From Fimenecus sp963624605 (GTDB lineage: Bacteria; Bacillota; Clostridia; Oscillospirales; Acutalibacteraceae), in NCBI GenBank assembly GCA_963624605.1, contig CAVFQD010000001.1, positions 1-64,000 of the forward strand: 64,000 bases of DNA, written 5' to 3'. Shown here in pieces: positions 52,001-59,245 of this stretch (the stretch's first letter is position 1; every line of letters begins with the position of its first letter). The position numbers and the translations under genes are program-made. The notes under the pieces are model-generated. The model worked only from the letters and a program-made list of their open reading frames with translations. It searched no databases and was not told where the DNA came from.

Positions 52001-52590
52001 AGTACAAGGAGGTTTCCGAGAGGTACGAATTTATGTCAAAGCAGATAGGCGATGTCGAGAAATCGAAAAACGAGCTCAACAAGCTTATCTTTGACCTGAC
52101 GGGCAAGATGGCGGCACAGTTCAGGGAGAGCTTCAATAAGATAAACGCCCACTTCGGCGAGACCTTCTCCGAGCTGTTCGGCGGCGGTAAAGCCGAATTG
52201 AGGCTTGAAAACGAGCTTGACCTGCTTGAGTGCGATATTGAAATCAAGGTTCAGCCTCCGGGCAAGAATGTCAAGAATATCGACCTTTTGTCGGGCGGCG
52301 AAAAGGCAATATCCGCTATCGCTCTTTTGTTTGCGATACTCAAGGTTACGCCTGCTCCGTTCTGCATTTTTGATGAGGTTGAGGCGGCTCTTGACGATGT
52401 AAATGTTGCAAGATACGCAAGCTATGTAAGACGAATGACCAAGAACACACAGTTTATTCTTATCTCGCACAGACGAGGCACCATGGAGGAGGCAGATGTC
52501 CTTTACGGCGTTACGATGCAGGAAAAGGGCGTATCAAAGCTGCTTGAATTAAAGACCGCCGAAATGGCTAAAAAACTTGGTTTGGCATAA
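49021..52590 (+). CDS. smc: Chromosome segregation ATPase SMC
   Basis: A 1189-aa SMC protein of normal length. Walker A G-P-N-G-S-G-K-S-N is at residues 32-40. Two coiled coils (about 170-500 and 670-1010) flank a hinge that contains G-G-S-M-T-G-G-S-R near residue 660. The C-terminal head has the signature L-L-S-G-G-E-K-A near residue 1090 and Walker B with D-E-V-E-A-A-L near 1120. With ScpA and ScpB, not in this window, it compacts and separates the chromosome. It starts one base after the radical SAM stop. Confidence 0.97.
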   Translation: MFLKALEMQGFKSFPDKTVLEFNKGVTAVVGPNGSGKSNISDAVRWVLGEQSTKNLRGSKMEDVIFDGTDIRKAKGFAEVTLRLDNKDRTLQNDNDEVSVTRRYFRSGESEYLINGESSRLRDINELFMDTGLGRDGYSIVGQGKIADMVSSKTGERREMLEEAAGISHFRYRRADATKRLKQAEENLVRLRDILTELETRIGPLKNQSEKAQKFIILAEERKDLEIGIWLNTIDRTNERLREQDHKISSSEVNYKQAEEELVSIEQKIDSATQEIKNINIKIEEIRAQSSVSDEQISALETQLKVEENSILHNNETIERLQKDKSDENETEQHLDERIKEAQQNIENAKAQVAALENEMAELTAKEESIKTDNAAFSDRAQKLSAEVSALSVELADCRVLSETANSSVEEIKNRIAAIDSTLGGRQEVYLKYKKSHEAAQEALKKCEDEINSVNNSIDGYTLRLESRGKKASDCEALLSEKEREFHKTEDRIRILSDLEKSMEGYSGAIKAVIREQQRGALRGIHGPLSQLITVRDKYSTAIETALGAAVQNIVTETENDAKRAIGFLKSSHSGRATFLPISAIKGRTLTERGLDDEFGYVNMASELVETDPKYREIIKSLLGRTVVCDDLDCAVAIAKKYTYRFKIVTLDGQVINAGGSMTGGSRTQNAGILSRGNEIEKLTKSLDAMKNEMASLQADFKQLSEDKAAALADLEGAQGDLLRKNEEKIRLEGDLKLAKEQLDTVSGGVGELAEEKQTLQKRINTITENAANAVVRVKELNTLILQKEGELEKLTGDRENITAMREELSEKAAQLSLKMMSLNKDIETNTDTLAHLNTRKEGHTDKAGVLDAEIARINEKNEQLSKNIENLSLNIEELKKGTSASRQEIDELISSRDGYEKQQSDLRLLERSKTVEREQLGNELARLEEKKVAMRKEYDELSAKLYDEYQLTRREAAALDIKIDDYQQAGKRLTELKSQIKALGSVNVSAIDEYKEVSERYEFMSKQIGDVEKSKNELNKLIFDLTGKMAAQFRESFNKINAHFGETFSELFGGGKAELRLENELDLLECDIEIKVQPPGKNVKNIDLLSGGEKAISAIALLFAILKVTPAPFCIFDEVEAALDDVNVARYASYVRRMTKNTQFILISHRRGTMEEADVLYGVTMQEKGVSKLLELKTAEMAKKLGLA

Positions 52591-52608
52591 CGCCGAAAGG
52601 AAAAAGCA

Positions 52609-53937
52609 ATGGGAATTTTCAGTAAAATCAACTTCGGTCTTACAAAGACCAGAAATAAAATGTCGGGCGCGATCGACGACCTTTTCGATAACGCCGACGA
52701 GGTTACCGATGACCTCTATGCCGAGCTTGAAGAAATTCTTGTTATGGCTGATGTCGGAATGGTAACAGCAGTTCAGATTACCGAAACGCTCAAAAAGAAC
52801 GCCGAGGAGAAAAAGCTCAAAACTCCCGACAAGATAAAGGCTGAAATGAAAAATGTCGTTGCCGAGCTTCTTTACGGCGGCGAGGATATGGGGCTTATAA
52901 CACAGCCGTCCGTAATTCTTGTAATCGGCGTAAACGGCGTAGGCAAGACGACAACTATCGGCAAGCTTGCCGCAATGTACAAGGCACAGGGCAAAAAGGT
53001 TTTGCTCGGCGCTGCCGACACATTCAGGGCGGCGGCGATAGATCAGCTTCAGATATGGGCTGACCGCTCGGGAGTAGATATCGTCAAGCATGCAGAGGGC
53101 GCAGACCCTGCGGCGGTTGTCTTTGACACCGTAAACGCCGCAAAGGCGAGAGACACCGATATTGTAATAATCGATACCGCAGGCAGACTTCATAACAAGA
53201 AGAACCTTATGGACGAGCTTGCAAAGATATACAGGGTTATTGACCGTGAGCTTCCCTATTCCGACCGTGAGGTGCTTTTGGTGCTTGATGCAACCACTGG
53301 TCAAAATGCGGTAAACCAAGCAAGGGAGTTCAAGGCGGTTGCCGAGATAACGGGAATTGTCCTGACAAAGCTCGACGGCACCGCAAGGGGCGGAGTTGTG
53401 CTTGCAATAAAGAACGAATTGGGTATTCCCGTTAAGTTCATAGGCGTAGGCGAGCAGATTGACGACTTACAGCCGTTTAATCCGCAGGCGTTTGCGGACG
53501 GACTTTTCCAGAAAATAGAATACGAGGAGGATGAAAATGAAAGCGAAAAAATTACTGAAAACATCTTGGGCGATTTACGATCTGGTGTCGATGGACACGG
53601 CGACGGCTCAGATGAAAATAAGCAGAACGGTAAAGAAACTGATTCATCCTCGCAGGAAGAAAAAACAGCAGAAGCAGACGGCTCTGTCTCAAATGAAAGC
53701 GGAGTTTCTCAATTACAACAGGCAGCGAAGATAATCGACGAGCTTGCGGTTGAAATGCTCGACGAGGTTCTCCCGAGCGAAGACCCCGAAGAAGAAAAAA
53801 CCGAAGCGGCAGAGGAAAACCCGCAGCAGACCGAGGACGCACAAGCCGTTGAAGAAAATTCTAAGGACGAAGAGCCTGAGGATAAGGAAAACAAGAAAAA
53901 GAAGGGATTTTTTGGACTTTTTAATCGCCACTCATAA
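52609..53937 (+). CDS. ftsY: Signal recognition particle receptor FtsY with C-terminal extension
   Basis: A 442-aa GTPase that docks SRP-ribosome complexes at the membrane. The N-domain begins G-I-F-S-K-I-N-F-G-L-T-K-T-R. GTPase motifs are V-N-G-V-G-K-T-T-T near residue 106, D-T-F-R-A-A near 138 and D-T-A-G-R near 188. The canonical domain ends near residue 304 (F-A-D-G-L-F-Q-K). A further 137 residues follow: an Asp/Glu/Ser/Asn-rich disordered stretch, one predicted helix (A-K-I-I-D-E-L-A-V-E-M-L-D-E-V) and a final K-K-K-K-G-F-F-G-L-F-N-R. Acidic A-domains are normally N-terminal, so this arrangement is odd. Confidence 0.93.
   Translation: MGIFSKINFGLTKTRNKMSGAIDDLFDNADEVTDDLYAELEEILVMADVGMVTAVQITETLKKNAEEKKLKTPDKIKAEMKNVVAELLYGGEDMGLITQPSVILVIGVNGVGKTTTIGKLAAMYKAQGKKVLLGAADTFRAAAIDQLQIWADRSGVDIVKHAEGADPAAVVFDTVNAAKARDTDIVIIDTAGRLHNKKNLMDELAKIYRVIDRELPYSDREVLLVLDATTGQNAVNQAREFKAVAEITGIVLTKLDGTARGGVVLAIKNELGIPVKFIGVGEQIDDLQPFNPQAFADGLFQKIEYEEDENESEKITENILGDLRSGVDGHGDGSDENKQNGKETDSSSQEEKTAEADGSVSNESGVSQLQQAAKIIDELAVEMLDEVLPSEDPEEEKTEAAEENPQQTEDAQAVEENSKDEEPEDKENKKKKGFFGLFNRHS
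53537..53734 (+). other. Alternative-frame ORF within ftsY extension
   Basis: A 65-codon ORF in another frame starts at ATG 53537, preceded by GAGGAGG (53524-53530) at ideal spacing. It encodes a very basic protein (K-K-L-L-K-T-S-W-A-I-Y-D-L-V-S, then R-R-K-K-K-Q-Q-K-Q). It overlaps only the low-complexity part of FtsY. It may be a shadow, an overprinted gene or evidence for an ancient frameshift. No family is recognised. Confidence 0.25.
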
Positions 53938-54499
53938 TATGAAAAAAAGAGCCGAGCTTGAAAGAATTTTATCTCCGCTCGGTATAAATGTTAAAACTGC
54001 GGACGAGCTCGGTATTGAGCTTACGGACGTAGAGGAAACTGGCACGACCTTTGAGGAAAACGCAAGGCTTAAAGCCGTTTCGGGCTGTAAGGAAAGCGGT
54101 ATGCCGTGCATTGCCGACGACTCGGGACTTATGGTTGACGCCCTTGACGGTGCGCCAGGTGTGTATTCGGCAAGGTTTGCGGGCGACCACGGAAACGATG
54201 AGAAGAACAACGACAAGCTGCTTGACTGTCTGAAAGGCGTTCCAGCTGACAAGAGAACCGCAAAGTATGTCGCTTGTGTTTGCTGTGTTTTCCCCGACGG
54301 TAGGGAGTTTACCGTCAGAGGCGAATGCCACGGCGTTATAGGCTACGAGAGAAAGGGCTCAAACGGCTTCGGCTATGACCCGCTTTTCTACATTGACGGC
54401 AGAGCGTTTGCCGAGTTTACGCCCGAGGAAAAGGACAAGGTAAGCCACAGAGGCAACGCCCTTCGCCTTTTTGCAGAGGAAGTTAAAAAGTATATATAA
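53912..54499 (+). CDS. rdgB: Non-canonical purine NTP pyrophosphatase (RdgB/HAM1)
   Basis: A 195-aa pyrophosphatase that hydrolyses ITP, dITP and XTP to protect DNA and RNA. The N-terminus D-F-L-I-A-T-H-N-M-K-K (start TTG at 53912) is the substrate loop. A-D-D-S-G-L-M-V-D-A-L near residue 68 and F-G-Y-D-P-L-F near residue 150 are conserved, ending in S-H-R-G-N-A. Without the TTG, the first ATG would cut the conserved T-H-N motif. It overlaps the ftsY end by 26 bases. Confidence 0.94.
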   Translation: MDFLIATHNMKKRAELERILSPLGINVKTADELGIELTDVEETGTTFEENARLKAVSGCKESGMPCIADDSGLMVDALDGAPGVYSARFAGDHGNDEKNNDKLLDCLKGVPADKRTAKYVACVCCVFPDGREFTVRGECHGVIGYERKGSNGFGYDPLFYIDGRAFAEFTPEEKDKVSHRGNALRLFAEEVKKYI

Positions 54500-54565
54500 T
54501 TACAAAAATTTTTGAATGTTGCGTAATAAAAAGGACGGCACAATTTTTAATTTATCTTGAACAGT

Positions 54566-54637
54566 GTAGGGCGGGGGCTTGCTCCCGCCGCACAACGCCC
54601 TTACGGGCGAGTGAAGAGTGAATAATGAATAGTGAAA
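54566..54637. repeat. Dispersed intergenic repeat A, copy 1
   Basis: GTAGGGCGGGGGC, a hairpin with CCCGCC, then CGCCCTTACGGGCG (a small hairpin) and AAGAGTGAATAATGAATAGTGAA. The same blocks in the same order occur at 62926-62990. The gene-free stretch 54500-54817 holds this and the element at 54695-54775; I see no ORF in it. Confidence 0.75.
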
Positions 54638-54694
54638 AATTGGAAAGTTGTATAATAAAACCGGATAGCACAAGTTGAAAAACATATCATATAG

Positions 54695-54775
54695 CGTAGG
54701 GACAGGGCTCGCCCCTGTCCGCAAGAAATTACATATGAATTATGTTAACGGACAGCCGCAAGGGCTGTCCCTACG
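54695..54775. repeat. 81-bp inverted-repeat element with repeat B, copy 1
   Basis: An exact 11-bp inverted repeat (CGTAGGGACAG / CTGTCCCTACG) bounds the element. Inside are hairpins GGACAGGG-CTCG-CCCCTGTCC and GGACAGCC-GCAA-GGGCTGTCC and a small ACATA/TATGT stem. A related block, GCGTAGGGATAGGGCTCGCC and so on, lies at 63031-63057. The shape is MITE-like, with no coding capacity. Confidence 0.7.
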
Positions 54776-54817
54776 GATTATATCAAATAAAAACACAAAA
54801 CACAAACAGGAGAAAAT

Positions 54818-55117
54818 ATGACAAGTAAAGAAAGAGCCGCTCTCAGGGCTCAGGCAAATTCGCTTGAAGCGCTTTTCCAAGTCGGCAAGGGCGGAATGTC
54901 TGACGCGCTTATCAAGCAGACCGACGACGCGCTTACTGCAAGAGAGCTTATTAAATTAAAGGTCTTGAGAGAGACTTGCCCCGACACACCGAGGGAGGCT
55001 GCCGAGTGCTTGGCGCTTAAAACAAATGCCGAGGTTGTCGGCGTTATAGGCGGAGTTATAATTTTGTACAGATACAATCCGAAGCTCCACGAAAAGAAGA
55101 AAACAGTGAGAAAATAA
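54818..55117 (+). CDS. yhbY: YhbY-like (CRS1-YhbY/CRM) RNA-binding protein
   Basis: A 99-aa protein with one CRM domain. The segment F-Q-V-G-K-G-G-M-S-D (about residues 20-29) holds the G-x-x-G loop of this domain. It probably binds pre-50S ribosomal particles. The gene has AGGAG and starts a second core operon, yhbY-nadD-yqeK-rsfS-leuS. It starts 42 bases after the inverted-repeat element. Confidence 0.94.
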   Translation: MTSKERAALRAQANSLEALFQVGKGGMSDALIKQTDDALTARELIKLKVLRETCPDTPREAAECLALKTNAEVVGVIGGVIILYRYNPKLHEKKKTVRK

Positions 55118-55118
55118 T

Positions 55119-55745
55119 ATGAAAACAGGTGTTTTCGGCGGAACTTTCAACCCGCCTCACAAAGGGCACACCCGTCTTGCAACGGAGTTTGCAAAGGAAC
55201 TCGGTCTTGACAGGGTGCTGATAATCCCCGACAAGGCTCCCGTGCACAAATTGTCAAAGGGCTTGGAGTCGGACACGGACAGGCTCAATATGTGCCGACT
55301 TGCTTTTTCGGACGGGCTGTTTGAGATAAGCAGTCTTGAAACCGAGCGAGAAACGGACAGCTACACGGTTTATACCCTGCGTGAGCTGAAGAAATTATAT
55401 CCGGATGACGAATTGTATCTTATAATCGGTTCGGATATGTTCCTTATGTTCGCAAAATGGTACGAATATCGCGAAATACTCGATATGTGCACGCTGTGCG
55501 TCGCTTCAAGGTGCGAGGAGGAAAGCATTGACGGGTTGAGACGCTATTCGGAAGAAGTGTTGAAAATACCGATTGACGGTCTTTGCGGAAACGGTATAAT
55601 CATTTCTCCCACAGAGCCGTTTGAGATTAGCTCTACCGAGCTTCGCAGTTTGCTTAAATCGGACGGAAACACCGGCAGATACCTTGACCCTGCGGTCAGA
55701 AAATATATCGAGGACAGAGGACTTTATGGATACCGAAAGAAATGA
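55119..55745 (+). CDS. nadD: Nicotinate-nucleotide adenylyltransferase
   Basis: A 208-aa enzyme that converts nicotinate mononucleotide and ATP to deamido-NAD. The N-terminal G-G-T-F-N-P-P-H-K-G-H (residues 6-16) is the nucleotidyltransferase H-x-G-H motif, and S-S-T-E-L-R near residue 170 replaces the S-S-T-x-I-R motif. It overlaps the start of yqeK by 20 bases and begins right after yhbY. Confidence 0.96.
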   Translation: MKTGVFGGTFNPPHKGHTRLATEFAKELGLDRVLIIPDKAPVHKLSKGLESDTDRLNMCRLAFSDGLFEISSLETERETDSYTVYTLRELKKLYPDDELYLIIGSDMFLMFAKWYEYREILDMCTLCVASRCEEESIDGLRRYSEEVLKIPIDGLCGNGIIISPTEPFEISSTELRSLLKSDGNTGRYLDPAVRKYIEDRGLYGYRKK

Positions 55746-56337
55746 AGAATTTGTCGAAGAAATCAAAAAAAGACTGAGTGAATACAGGTTTTACCATTCG
55801 CTCAATGTTGCCGACGAGGCTCGCCGTCTTGCAAAAAAATACGGTGCGGATGAGGATAAAGCCTTTACGGCAGGGCTTATTCACGATATAATGAAGGATA
55901 CCAATTACGAAACCCAGCGGGGGATAATCGAGAAGTATTCTCACAAAATGACCCCGACGGAGCTTGCAAATCCGAAAATATGGCACGCAATGAGCGGCGA
56001 GGCATTTTTGCGGCACGAGCTTAATGTGACCGACGAGGAAATACTCTCTGCGGTGCGTTATCATACGACGGCAAGGGAGAATATGTCGCTTCTTGAAAAG
56101 GTCTTGTATATAGCGGACTACACCTCGGCTGAGCGCAATTACCCCGATGTTGGCATAATCAGGGAGAAGGCGGACAGAAGCCTTGAAGAAGCAATGCTTT
56201 ACGGCTTACGGTTTACGATAAAGGAATGTGTGGATCTGGGTGCTGTCGTTCACCCCGACAGCATACTTGCATATAATGAAGTCGCAATTTTCGAAAAGGA
56301 AAAAGCGGGAAAGGATGAAAACAATGCAGACAAATGA
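55726..56337 (+). CDS. yqeK: HD-domain Ap4A hydrolase YqeK
   Basis: A 203-aa HD-domain phosphohydrolase of the YqeK family, a symmetrical diadenosine tetraphosphatase in Bacillus. HD motif: H-S near residue 25, L-I-H-D-I near residue 52, H-A near residue 87 and H at about 112 in R-Y-H-T-T. The Y-I-A-D-Y-T-S segment is near residue 130. I use the ATG at 55726 and not the longer frame from 55621. Overlaps both nadD and rsfS. Confidence 0.93.
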   Translation: MDTERNEEFVEEIKKRLSEYRFYHSLNVADEARRLAKKYGADEDKAFTAGLIHDIMKDTNYETQRGIIEKYSHKMTPTELANPKIWHAMSGEAFLRHELNVTDEEILSAVRYHTTARENMSLLEKVLYIADYTSAERNYPDVGIIREKADRSLEEAMLYGLRFTIKECVDLGAVVHPDSILAYNEVAIFEKEKAGKDENNADK

Positions 56338-56677
56338 ACTGCTTGAAAACGCCGTCAAAATTCTTGACAATAAAAAGGCGGAAAATATTACGGCTCTTGA
56401 AATTACCGATTTGAGCTCGGTTGCGGACTATTTCGTAATCGTAAGCGGTACTTCATCGACACACATAAAGGCACTTGCCGAGGAACTGGAGGAAAAGCTT
56501 ACGGCTCTCGGAAAGGAACCGAACCATATAGAGGGCAAAACCACGGGTTGGATTTTGCTTGATTACGGAACGGTTGTAGTTCACATCTTTACGCCTGCCG
56601 ACAGGGAAAACTTTAACCTTGAAAAGCTTTGGCAGGATGCAAAAGAGGTCGATATTTCAGAGTGGATAACCGAATAA
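56324..56677 (+). CDS. rsfS: Ribosome silencing factor RsfS
   Basis: A 117-aa protein that binds L14 and blocks subunit joining under starvation. L-S-S-V-A-D-Y-F-V-I-V-S-G-T-S-S near residue 35 and G-W-I-L-L-D-Y-G near residue 82 are the family signatures. The ATG at 56324 is preferred (AAAGG nine bases upstream); 56315 is an alternative. It overlaps yqeK by 14 bases. Confidence 0.94.
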   Translation: MQTNELLENAVKILDNKKAENITALEITDLSSVADYFVIVSGTSSTHIKALAEELEEKLTALGKEPNHIEGKTTGWILLDYGTVVVHIFTPADRENFNLEKLWQDAKEVDISEWITE

Positions 56678-56707
56678 ATAAATCACTACCGATACAGAGG
56701 TGCAATT

Positions 56708-59116
56708 ATGGACTATAATTTCAGACAGACAGAAGAAAAATGGCAGAAAAAATGGGACGAAGAGGGCGTTTTCCACGCTGTTGACAATTCGGAAAAGCCT
56801 AAGTTCTACGGACTTGTAGAGTTCCCCTATCCGTCGGGCGCGGGTATGCATGTCGGACACATCAAGGCTTATTCGGGTCTTGAGGTCGTTTCGAGAAAAA
56901 GACGACTTCAGGGCTACAATGTGCTTTTTCCGATAGGCTTTGACGCATACGGACTTCCCACGGAAAACTATGCTATAAAGACAGGTATACATCCGAGAAA
57001 AGTTACCGATATGAATATAGAGAAGTTTACAAGTCAGCTTAAAAGGGTAGGCTTCTCATTTGACTGGACGAGGGTTATCGACACCACGCAGGAGGACTAC
57101 TACAAGTGGACTCAGTGGATATTCCTCAAAATGTTTGAGAACGGACTTGCTTTCCGCGACAAGACATTGGTAAACTACTGCCCGTCATGCAAGGTTGTCC
57201 TTTCAAACGAGGACTCGCAGGGCGGCAAGTGCGACATCTGCCATTCAGATGTCGTTCAGAAATCAAAGGATGTCTGGTATCTCCGTATCACAAAATATGC
57301 CGACAAGCTTCTTGAGGGACTCAACGAGGTTGATTATCTTCCGAACATCAAGCTTCAGCAGATAAACTGGATAGGTAAATCAAAGGGTGCGTTTGTAAAC
57401 TTCAAGGTAAATGAGGCTGACGAGAGCTTCAGAATTTACACCACACGTCCCGATACGCTCTTCGGCGTAACCTTTATGGTTATGGCTCCCGAGCATCCCA
57501 TAATCGACAAGTATGCGGACCTCATCGGCAATATGGACGAGGTCAGGGCGTACAGACAGGAATGTGCGAAAAAGACCGAGTTCGAGAGAACACAGCTTGT
57601 AAAGAATAAAACAGGTGTAAAGCTTCAAGGCTTTACAGCGAAAAACCCCGTCAACGGCAAGGAAATCCCGATTTATATTTCCGACTATGTTATGATGGGT
57701 TACGGCACGGGCGCAATTATGGCTGTTCCCGCTCACGATCAGAGAGACTACGACTTCGCAAAGAAGTTCGGTATTGATATAATCGAGGTTATCAAGGGCG
57801 GAGACGTCTCGGTTGAGGCTTATACGGGAGACGGCGAGATGGTAAACTCGGGCTTCCTCAACGGTATGAGCAATAAAAAGGACTCTATCGCAAAGATGAT
57901 TGAATACCTTGAAGAAAAGGGCATAGGCGAAGAGGGCGTTCAGTATAAGATGAAGGACTGGGCGTTCAACCGTCAGCGCTATTGGGGCGAGCCTATTCCG
58001 ATTGTTTACTGCCCCCACTGCGGAATGGTCCCCGTTCCCTATGACGAGCTTCCGCTTAAATTGCCCAAGGTTGAAAACTTTGAGCCGGGACAGGACGGCG
58101 AAAGCCCTCTTGCGAAAATTGATTCCTTCGTAAACTGCAAGTGCCCGAAGTGCGGCGCAGACGCAAGAAGAGAAACAGACACAATGCCTCAGTGGGCAGG
58201 TTCTTCGTGGTATTTCCTGAGATATATCGACCCGCACAACGATAAGGCGCTGGCAGACCCCGAAAAGCTTAAATATTGGGGTCCCGTTGACTGGTACAAC
58301 GGCGGTATGGAGCATGTTACACGCCACCTTATCTATTCAAGATTTTGGCATCGCTTCCTCTATGACATCGGCGCAGTTCCGTTCAAGGAGCCTTACCTCA
58401 AGAGAACGGCTCAGGGACTTATCTTAGGACCCGACGGCGTTAAAATGAGTAAATCAAAGGGCAATGTCATTGACCCGAACGAGGTTGTTGATGTTTACGG
58501 CGCAGATGTTTTGAGAACCTATGTTCTGTTTATGGGCGACTATGAGCAGGCAGCTCCGTGGAGCGAGTCGAGCGTTAAGGGCTGTAAGAGATTTATCGAC
58601 CGTATATGGAAGCTTCAGGATATTTTGACCGACGGCGATGAGTATTCAAAGGAGCTTTCCTCCGCAATGCACAAGACCGTAAAGAAAGTCGGCGAAGACA
58701 TTGAGGAAATGAAGTACAACACCGCTATTGCGGCCTTGATGACGCTTCTCAACCAAATCTACGATAACGGCAGGATAAACCGCGCAGAGCTTAAAACGCT
58801 TCTTTTGCTTGTAAATCCCTTTGCTCCGCATATCACGGAGGAAATGTGGTCAACTCTCGGCTACGGCGAGATGATTGCAAAGGACGGCACATGGCCCGAA
58901 TATGACGAGGCGAAGTGCATCGACGACACCGTTGAAATCGCAGTTCAGATAAACGGCAAAATCCGTGCTAAAATCGAGGTTGCAACCGACGCTTCAAACG
59001 ATGAGGCTATCGCTGCGGCAAAGGCTGACGAAAAAATTGCCGAAGAGCTTAACGGCAAGAATATAATCAAGGAAATCTATGTTAAGGGAAGGCTTGTAAA
59101 TATCGTCGCAAAATAA
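56708..59116 (+). CDS. leuS: Leucyl-tRNA synthetase
   Basis: An 802-aa class I synthetase. The HIGH motif appears as H-V-G-H near residue 46, and K-M-S-K-S in V-K-M-S-K-S-K-G-N near residue 582. The zinc-like C-x2-C pairs and the CP1 editing domain (about 220-410, with T-T-R-P-D-T-L near residue 250) are complete. Near-usual length for the bacterial enzyme. It follows rsfS by 30 bases and ends the core operon. Its own stop is close to a small downstream ORF. Confidence 0.97.
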   Translation: MDYNFRQTEEKWQKKWDEEGVFHAVDNSEKPKFYGLVEFPYPSGAGMHVGHIKAYSGLEVVSRKRRLQGYNVLFPIGFDAYGLPTENYAIKTGIHPRKVTDMNIEKFTSQLKRVGFSFDWTRVIDTTQEDYYKWTQWIFLKMFENGLAFRDKTLVNYCPSCKVVLSNEDSQGGKCDICHSDVVQKSKDVWYLRITKYADKLLEGLNEVDYLPNIKLQQINWIGKSKGAFVNFKVNEADESFRIYTTRPDTLFGVTFMVMAPEHPIIDKYADLIGNMDEVRAYRQECAKKTEFERTQLVKNKTGVKLQGFTAKNPVNGKEIPIYISDYVMMGYGTGAIMAVPAHDQRDYDFAKKFGIDIIEVIKGGDVSVEAYTGDGEMVNSGFLNGMSNKKDSIAKMIEYLEEKGIGEEGVQYKMKDWAFNRQRYWGEPIPIVYCPHCGMVPVPYDELPLKLPKVENFEPGQDGESPLAKIDSFVNCKCPKCGADARRETDTMPQWAGSSWYFLRYIDPHNDKALADPEKLKYWGPVDWYNGGMEHVTRHLIYSRFWHRFLYDIGAVPFKEPYLKRTAQGLILGPDGVKMSKSKGNVIDPNEVVDVYGADVLRTYVLFMGDYEQAAPWSESSVKGCKRFIDRIWKLQDILTDGDEYSKELSSAMHKTVKKVGEDIEEMKYNTAIAALMTLLNQIYDNGRINRAELKTLLLLVNPFAPHITEEMWSTLGYGEMIAKDGTWPEYDEAKCIDDTVEIAVQINGKIRAKIEVATDASNDEAIAAAKADEKIAEELNGKNIIKEIYVKGRLVNIVAK

Positions 59117-59125
59117 GGTGATTTT

Positions 59126-59239
59126 ATGAGAGCTTTTAAGGAACTTTCAGACAAATTGATTGACATTTTCAGAAATACAAGAACGGCAGACGTTATGATG
59201 TACATAGCGTCTGTCGTTGCGTCTTTTTTCAGAGGATAA
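59126..59239 (+). CDS. Small 37-aa protein of unknown function
   Basis: A 37-aa ORF begins at an ATG with AAGGTGAT directly upstream. It reads M-R-A-F-K-E-L-S-D-K-L-I-D-I-F, a charged amphipathic helix, then D-V-M-M-Y-I-A-S-V-V-A-S-F-F-R-G, a hydrophobic end. It fills most of the gap between leuS and the esterase, and the esterase ribosome site (AGAGGA) lies in its last codons. I do not recognise a family. Confidence 0.55.
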   Translation: MRAFKELSDKLIDIFRNTRTADVMMYIASVVASFFRG

Positions 59240-59245
59240 ACGATT

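Noticed and set aside
53744..53911. Longer RdgB start with a basic N-terminal extension
   Set aside because: The extension is ftsY sequence read in another frame; the family N-terminus begins at the TTG at 53912.
57380..58327. Minus-strand ORF of 315 codons inside leuS
   Set aside because: Antisense shadow of a well conserved synthetase; no ribosome site or family features.
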